Of a stretch of 15,850 bases of DNA, positions 14,201 to 15,850 are shown piece by piece. A model generated the notes under the pieces. The model saw only the letters and a list, made by a program, of their open reading frames with translations, did no database searches and was not told the DNA's origin. Location of the stretch: NCBI GenBank assembly GCA_030728235.1, contig JANRAA010000260.1:1-15850 (forward strand), read 5' to 3'. The number at the start of each line of letters is the position of its first letter. Position 1 is the first letter of the stretch. Position numbers and translations under genes: made by a program. Source of the stretch: Flavobacteriales bacterium. GTDB taxonomy: Bacteria; Bacteroidota; Bacteroidia; Flavobacteriales_D; Sanyastnellaceae.

Positions 14201-15850
14201 ATGCTTCACAAAGATCAGCGTCAGTGTTCTGTACAATGTCGTTCTGACAGGTGATTGATGGAGCTTCGTTATCTGTAACCTCTACATCCATGGTGCAGGT
14301 TGATGTGTTTCCAGCAAGGTCAGTAACGGTCCATGTAATGGTTGTTGTTCCTACGGGATAAATATCAGTTCCATCGTTGGTTCCATTGTAGTCATTAACT
14401 ACAGAAGCAACAGAGCAGTTGTCGGAGGTGAAAGGCACAGGTATCGAAACCAATGCTTCACACACGCCTGCATCAGCAGTTTGTGAGATGCTAGCCGGAC
14501 AGTTGATCACGGGAGCTTCATCATCGGTGATGGTGATTGTTGTAACACATGTTGACACGTTACCGTGAATGTCGGTGATGGTCCAGTTTACCACTGTCGT
14601 TCCAATGGTGTAGATGTCAGAGGCATCGCTAGTTCCATTGTAGTCGTTGATGATTGAAGCAATTGCACAGTTGTCAGTAGCGATCATCGCGTCAACGGTG
14701 ACAACGGCGTCACATGAACCGCCGTCGGCAGGTTGGGTGATGTCTGAAGGACAGGTAACAACCGGTGCTTCATCGTCTGTAATTACTACATCGATTTGAC
14801 AAGTAGTCACGTTACCGTGGATGTCAGTGATGGTCCAAGTAACAGTCGTGGTGCCTACTGGGTAGGTATCGCTGCCATCAGCAGTGCCATTGTAATCGTT
14901 TACAATTGAAGCAACAGCGCAGTTGTCGGTAGCGGTTACAACAGGAATTGTAACAGCTGCCTCACATACTCCAGCGTCTGCTGTTTGGGTAACGTTTACC
15001 GGACAAGCTACGATAGGATTTTCGTTGTCTATAACAGTGATGGTAGTTGAACAGGTAGTCACATTGCCGTGGATATCAGTGATGGTCCAGTTAACAATGG
15101 TAGTTCCTTCAGCATACACATCGCTTGCGTTTGTGCCACTGTTGTAATCATTTACGATCGACAGAATCGCGCAGTTGTCAGAGGCAATCATGTTCGGTAC
15201 AGTGATGTTTGCTTCACATGTGCCAGCGTCGGTGTTTACTGTAATGTCTGACGGACAAGTAACAACAGGAGCTTCGTTGTCGGTGATGGTCACATCCAAC
15301 GAGCAAGTTGTAGTGTTTCCAGCCATGTCGATAATGGTCCAGGTTACAGTTGTAGTTCCAACAGGATATACATCGCTTGCGTCGATAGCACCGTTGTAGT
15401 CGTTTGAGATAGAAGCGATACCGCAGTTGTCACTGTAGACAGGAGCAGCAATGGTTACCGCTGCTTCACATACTCCGCCGTCAGCAGTTTGTGTGATGTC
15501 TCCAGCACATGTTAAGCTTGGTGCCTCAGTGTCTAGGATTGTTACATCGAATGAACATGCAGTTACATTTCCATGGATGTCTGTTACGGTCCATGTTACT
15601 GTTGTTGTTCCTGGAGGGTAAACACCAGAAGCATCAGCAGTGCCGTTGAAGTCGTTTGAAACACTTGCGATTGCGCAGTTGTCGGTTGCTACAAGTGGAG
15701 CAATAGCAACTGTTCCGTCACAGGTTCCAAGGTCTGAACCTTGTGTGATGTCAATGGTGCAAGCAACCACAGGCAGCTCATCATCATTCACTGTAACATC
15801 AAACGAGCAAGTAGAAACATTGCCAGAGATGTCGGTCACGGTCCATGTTA
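11262..15850 (-). CDS. Giant HYR-repeat surface protein with type B T9SS sorting domain (partial, N-terminus off the right edge)
   Basis: The frame is open through the right edge; 1,529 codons are complete within the window and the true start, signal peptide and promoter are missing. Residue numbers here count from codon 15837-15839. The visible protein has part of one HYR unit, 16 complete HYR units (20-1339), a cadherin-like/tandem-95 domain (1340-1433, with the calcium-type DPLGNDFDADGDD), and a type B C-terminal sorting domain (1434-1525: IIPQAISPNGDGINDVF, YNRWGRLVF, LPEGTYFFVLDL, GYIYINR). Nearly every HYR unit has four Cys (CP, CEA or CGA, DNC, TC) and is an immunoglobulin-like fold associated with adhesion. 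Expected fate: Sec export, then T9SS secretion to the surface through the PorP/SprF-like partner. The codons show no stop or frameshift over 4.5 kb. An adhesin or gliding role like SprB is inferred, not shown. Confidence 0.95.
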   Translation of the reverse strand, partial: TWTVTDISGNVSTCSFDVTVNDDELPVVACTIDITQGSDLGTCDGTVAIAPLVATDNCAIASVSNDFNGTADASGVYPPGTTTVTWTVTDIHGNVTACSFDVTILDTEAPSLTCAGDITQTADGGVCEAAVTIAAPVYSDNCGIASISNDYNGAIDASDVYPVGTTTVTWTIIDMAGNTTTCSLDVTITDNEAPVVTCPSDITVNTDAGTCEANITVPNMIASDNCAILSIVNDYNSGTNASDVYAEGTTIVNWTITDIHGNVTTCSTTITVIDNENPIVACPVNVTQTADAGVCEAAVTIPVVTATDNCAVASIVNDYNGTADGSDTYPVGTTTVTWTITDIHGNVTTCQIDVVITDDEAPVVTCPSDITQPADGGSCDAVVTVDAMIATDNCAIASIINDYNGTSDASDIYTIGTTVVNWTITDIHGNVSTCVTTITITDDEAPVINCPASISQTADAGVCEALVSIPVPFTSDNCSVASVVNDYNGTNDGTDIYPVGTTTITWTVTDLAGNTSTCTMDVEVTDNEAPSITCQNDIVQNTDADLCEAFVTVPTLTIFENCAIASVTNDYNGTSDATDIYAEGTTTVVWTVIDIHGNVSTCSMNITITDNEAPVFTCPSALSQAADLGSCDAVVTMPAVTATDNCGVASIVNDYTGTDDASAIYTIGTTTISWTITDIHGNVSQCTQDITITDDESPILTCPADLTELVDSNCEFVVLDYTSLAVVTDNCDTDVMLTQSPVAGTVLSGSGTVEMITITATDDAGNETTCTFNVTLDDVIAPAITCPADLTEYVDATCNFELPDYTAMASTSDNCSVPVMTQLPAPGTIVGLGVYTITITSTDPDGNATDCSFDVTVLDNTAPIIACPGDQVEQLDTSCEHLLGDYTGLVSATDNCSSVTITQSPAAGTVIYVNTTITMTVEDIYGNVSTCNFEVILEDTIDPVITCPQDILVTNDLGVCGAVVTYDLPETSDNCTVADLSLTEGLASGEVFPVGTTVVTYVVTDGFGNTATCSFEVTVTDDEAPLIQCPDNIVAFNDLGVCGAMITFNDPVVSDNCAVDTVVMTEGMASGEVFPVGVTTISYDITDIHGNMNTCSFTIEILDNEAPVVAVCPSDITVINDNGICGAVVTYDAPTVTDNCAVIDITLVAGLDSGSTFDVGTTTVTWSYTDAAGNVSFCTFNVTVEDPEAPSIICPADIVVNNDNSICGAFVTYNMPQVDDNCAVADLQLISGIASGELFPVGVTELTFEVTDIYGNATQCSMTVTVIDAEDPIILCPEDIVQVDPVVYFNEPFFTDNCSATLTMIEGLPSGSVFPHGYTEVIYEAVDEAGNSVLCSFMVLVNTPPDAEDDTANFFEENDTIEIDPLGNDFDADGDDLTISEASASNGDVEIIGNYLYYTPADGWCGTDTITYIACDPFNACDSAIIVVQVECFIDLIIPQAISPNGDGINDVFEIIGLEDYPGNRLSVYNRWGRLVFEQDEYDNSFDGHSQDALTLGNGLLPEGTYFFVLDLGGAGIKPVKGYIYINR
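11265..11540 (-). other. Type B T9SS C-terminal sorting domain
   Basis: The last 92 residues begin IIPQAISPNGDGINDVFEI and contain NRWGRLVF, EYDNSFDGHS and LPEGTYFFVLDLGG, ending in KGYIYINR. This is the gliding-motility-associated C-terminal domain seen on SprB-type substrates. Unlike the type A domain it generally needs extended C-terminal sequence and a SprF-like partner for secretion, and such a partner is encoded next. Confidence 0.93.
11823..13031 (-). repeat. HYR block C: five units, the last shortened
   Basis: Units of 82, 82, 83, 82 and 74 codons share NDLGVCGAVVTY, (S/T)DNC, (E/A)GL(A)SGE(V)FPVG and GN...C(S/T)F. The last unit (11823-12044) has lost about eight residues around the second Cys and passes directly into the cadherin-like domain. 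Confidence 0.85.
13032..13766 (-). repeat. HYR block B: three diverged units
   Basis: Three units of 84, 81 and 80 codons form a separate subtype. They share CPADLTE.VD..C, DYT.L, Q(S/L)P.(A/P)GT and lack the NDYNGT segment of block A. The second Cys comes one residue earlier than in block A. The three are more alike to each other than to the blocks on either side. Confidence 0.85.
13767..15782 (-). repeat. HYR block A: eight tandem 252-bp units
   Basis: Eight units of exactly 84 codons each (2,016 bp) follow one another without insertion or loss. The shared pattern is (D/N)EAP, CP, CEA, DNC, (A/S)SIVNDYNGT, DIY..GTT, W(T)(I/V)TDIHGN and TC. Another unit of the same type is cut by the right edge. 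Units 2 and 6 share MAGNT/LAGNT, 3 and 7 share NTDA and YAEGTT, and 4 and 8 share VTATDNC.VASIVNDY, which suggests a super-repeat of four units. Confidence 0.9.

Noticed and set aside
11674..15399. Many open frames of 60-115 codons on the plus strand opposite the HYR gene
   Set aside because: They recur with the 252-bp period and are mirror images of the repeats; they lack starts, signals or recognisable domains. They are shadows of the repeat codons.
13767..15782. Regular direct repeats that could be mistaken for a CRISPR array or satellite DNA
   Set aside because: The period is 252 bp, the whole unit is repeated with no unique spacer, and the reading frame is kept throughout.

Overview
The window looks like a chromosome segment of a Bacteroidota bacterium of the order Flavobacteriales (Cryomorphaceae/Crocinitomicaceae-like); this is inferred, not proved. 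The grounds are TAnnTTTG promoter elements, the rnc / IPExxxVDY-like gene / pyk order, a small Cys-rich lipoprotein, and a type IX secretion (T9SS) substrate cassette made of a giant HYR-repeat protein with a type B C-terminal sorting domain, a PorP/SprF-like protein and an OmpA-type envelope protein. No plasmid, phage, IS, CRISPR, tRNA or rRNA sequence was seen.

Positions 1-1507 (minus strand): a 45-residue lipoprotein, whose end overlaps the TTG start of a SprT-like zinc metalloprotein, then the N-terminal 229 residues of a fold-type I aminotransferase that runs off the left edge. Positions 1597-3820 (plus): mlaE and mlaF, translationally coupled through an ATGA overlap and forming the inner-membrane core of a lipid transporter, followed by a flavoprotein that aligns with iodotyrosine deiodinase and keeps its Glu-Tyr-Lys substrate triad. 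Positions 3869-8025 (plus): a housekeeping run of acpP, fabF, rnc, an IPExxxVDY-like gene and pyk. A strong hairpin with flanking A and T tracts at 8077-8108 lies between the two converging transcription units and should terminate both.

Positions 8124-15850 (minus): giant HYR protein, then PorP/SprF-like, then OmpA/TPR/beta-propeller protein, with gaps of only 18 and 12 bases, so one operon read from right to left. The giant gene is open at the right edge, so its N-terminus and promoter are missing. Its visible 1,528 residues hold 16 complete HYR units plus part of another, then a cadherin-like domain and the type B sorting domain. The HYR units fall into three consecutive blocks (8 units of exactly 84 residues, 3 of 80-84, 5 of 74-83).

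The most useful points to follow are the predicted halotyrosine dehalogenase, the apparent four-unit super-repeat and Cys-deficient last unit of the giant protein, the K+-independent signature of pyruvate kinase, two genes whose promoter elements sit four bases before the ATG (possible leaderless mRNAs), an operator-like inverted repeat before the IPExxxVDY-like gene, and a perfect 12-bp hairpin inside fabF. I saw no clear evidence of a wholly new multi-gene system; the T9SS cassette is the nearest thing to an accessory system here.
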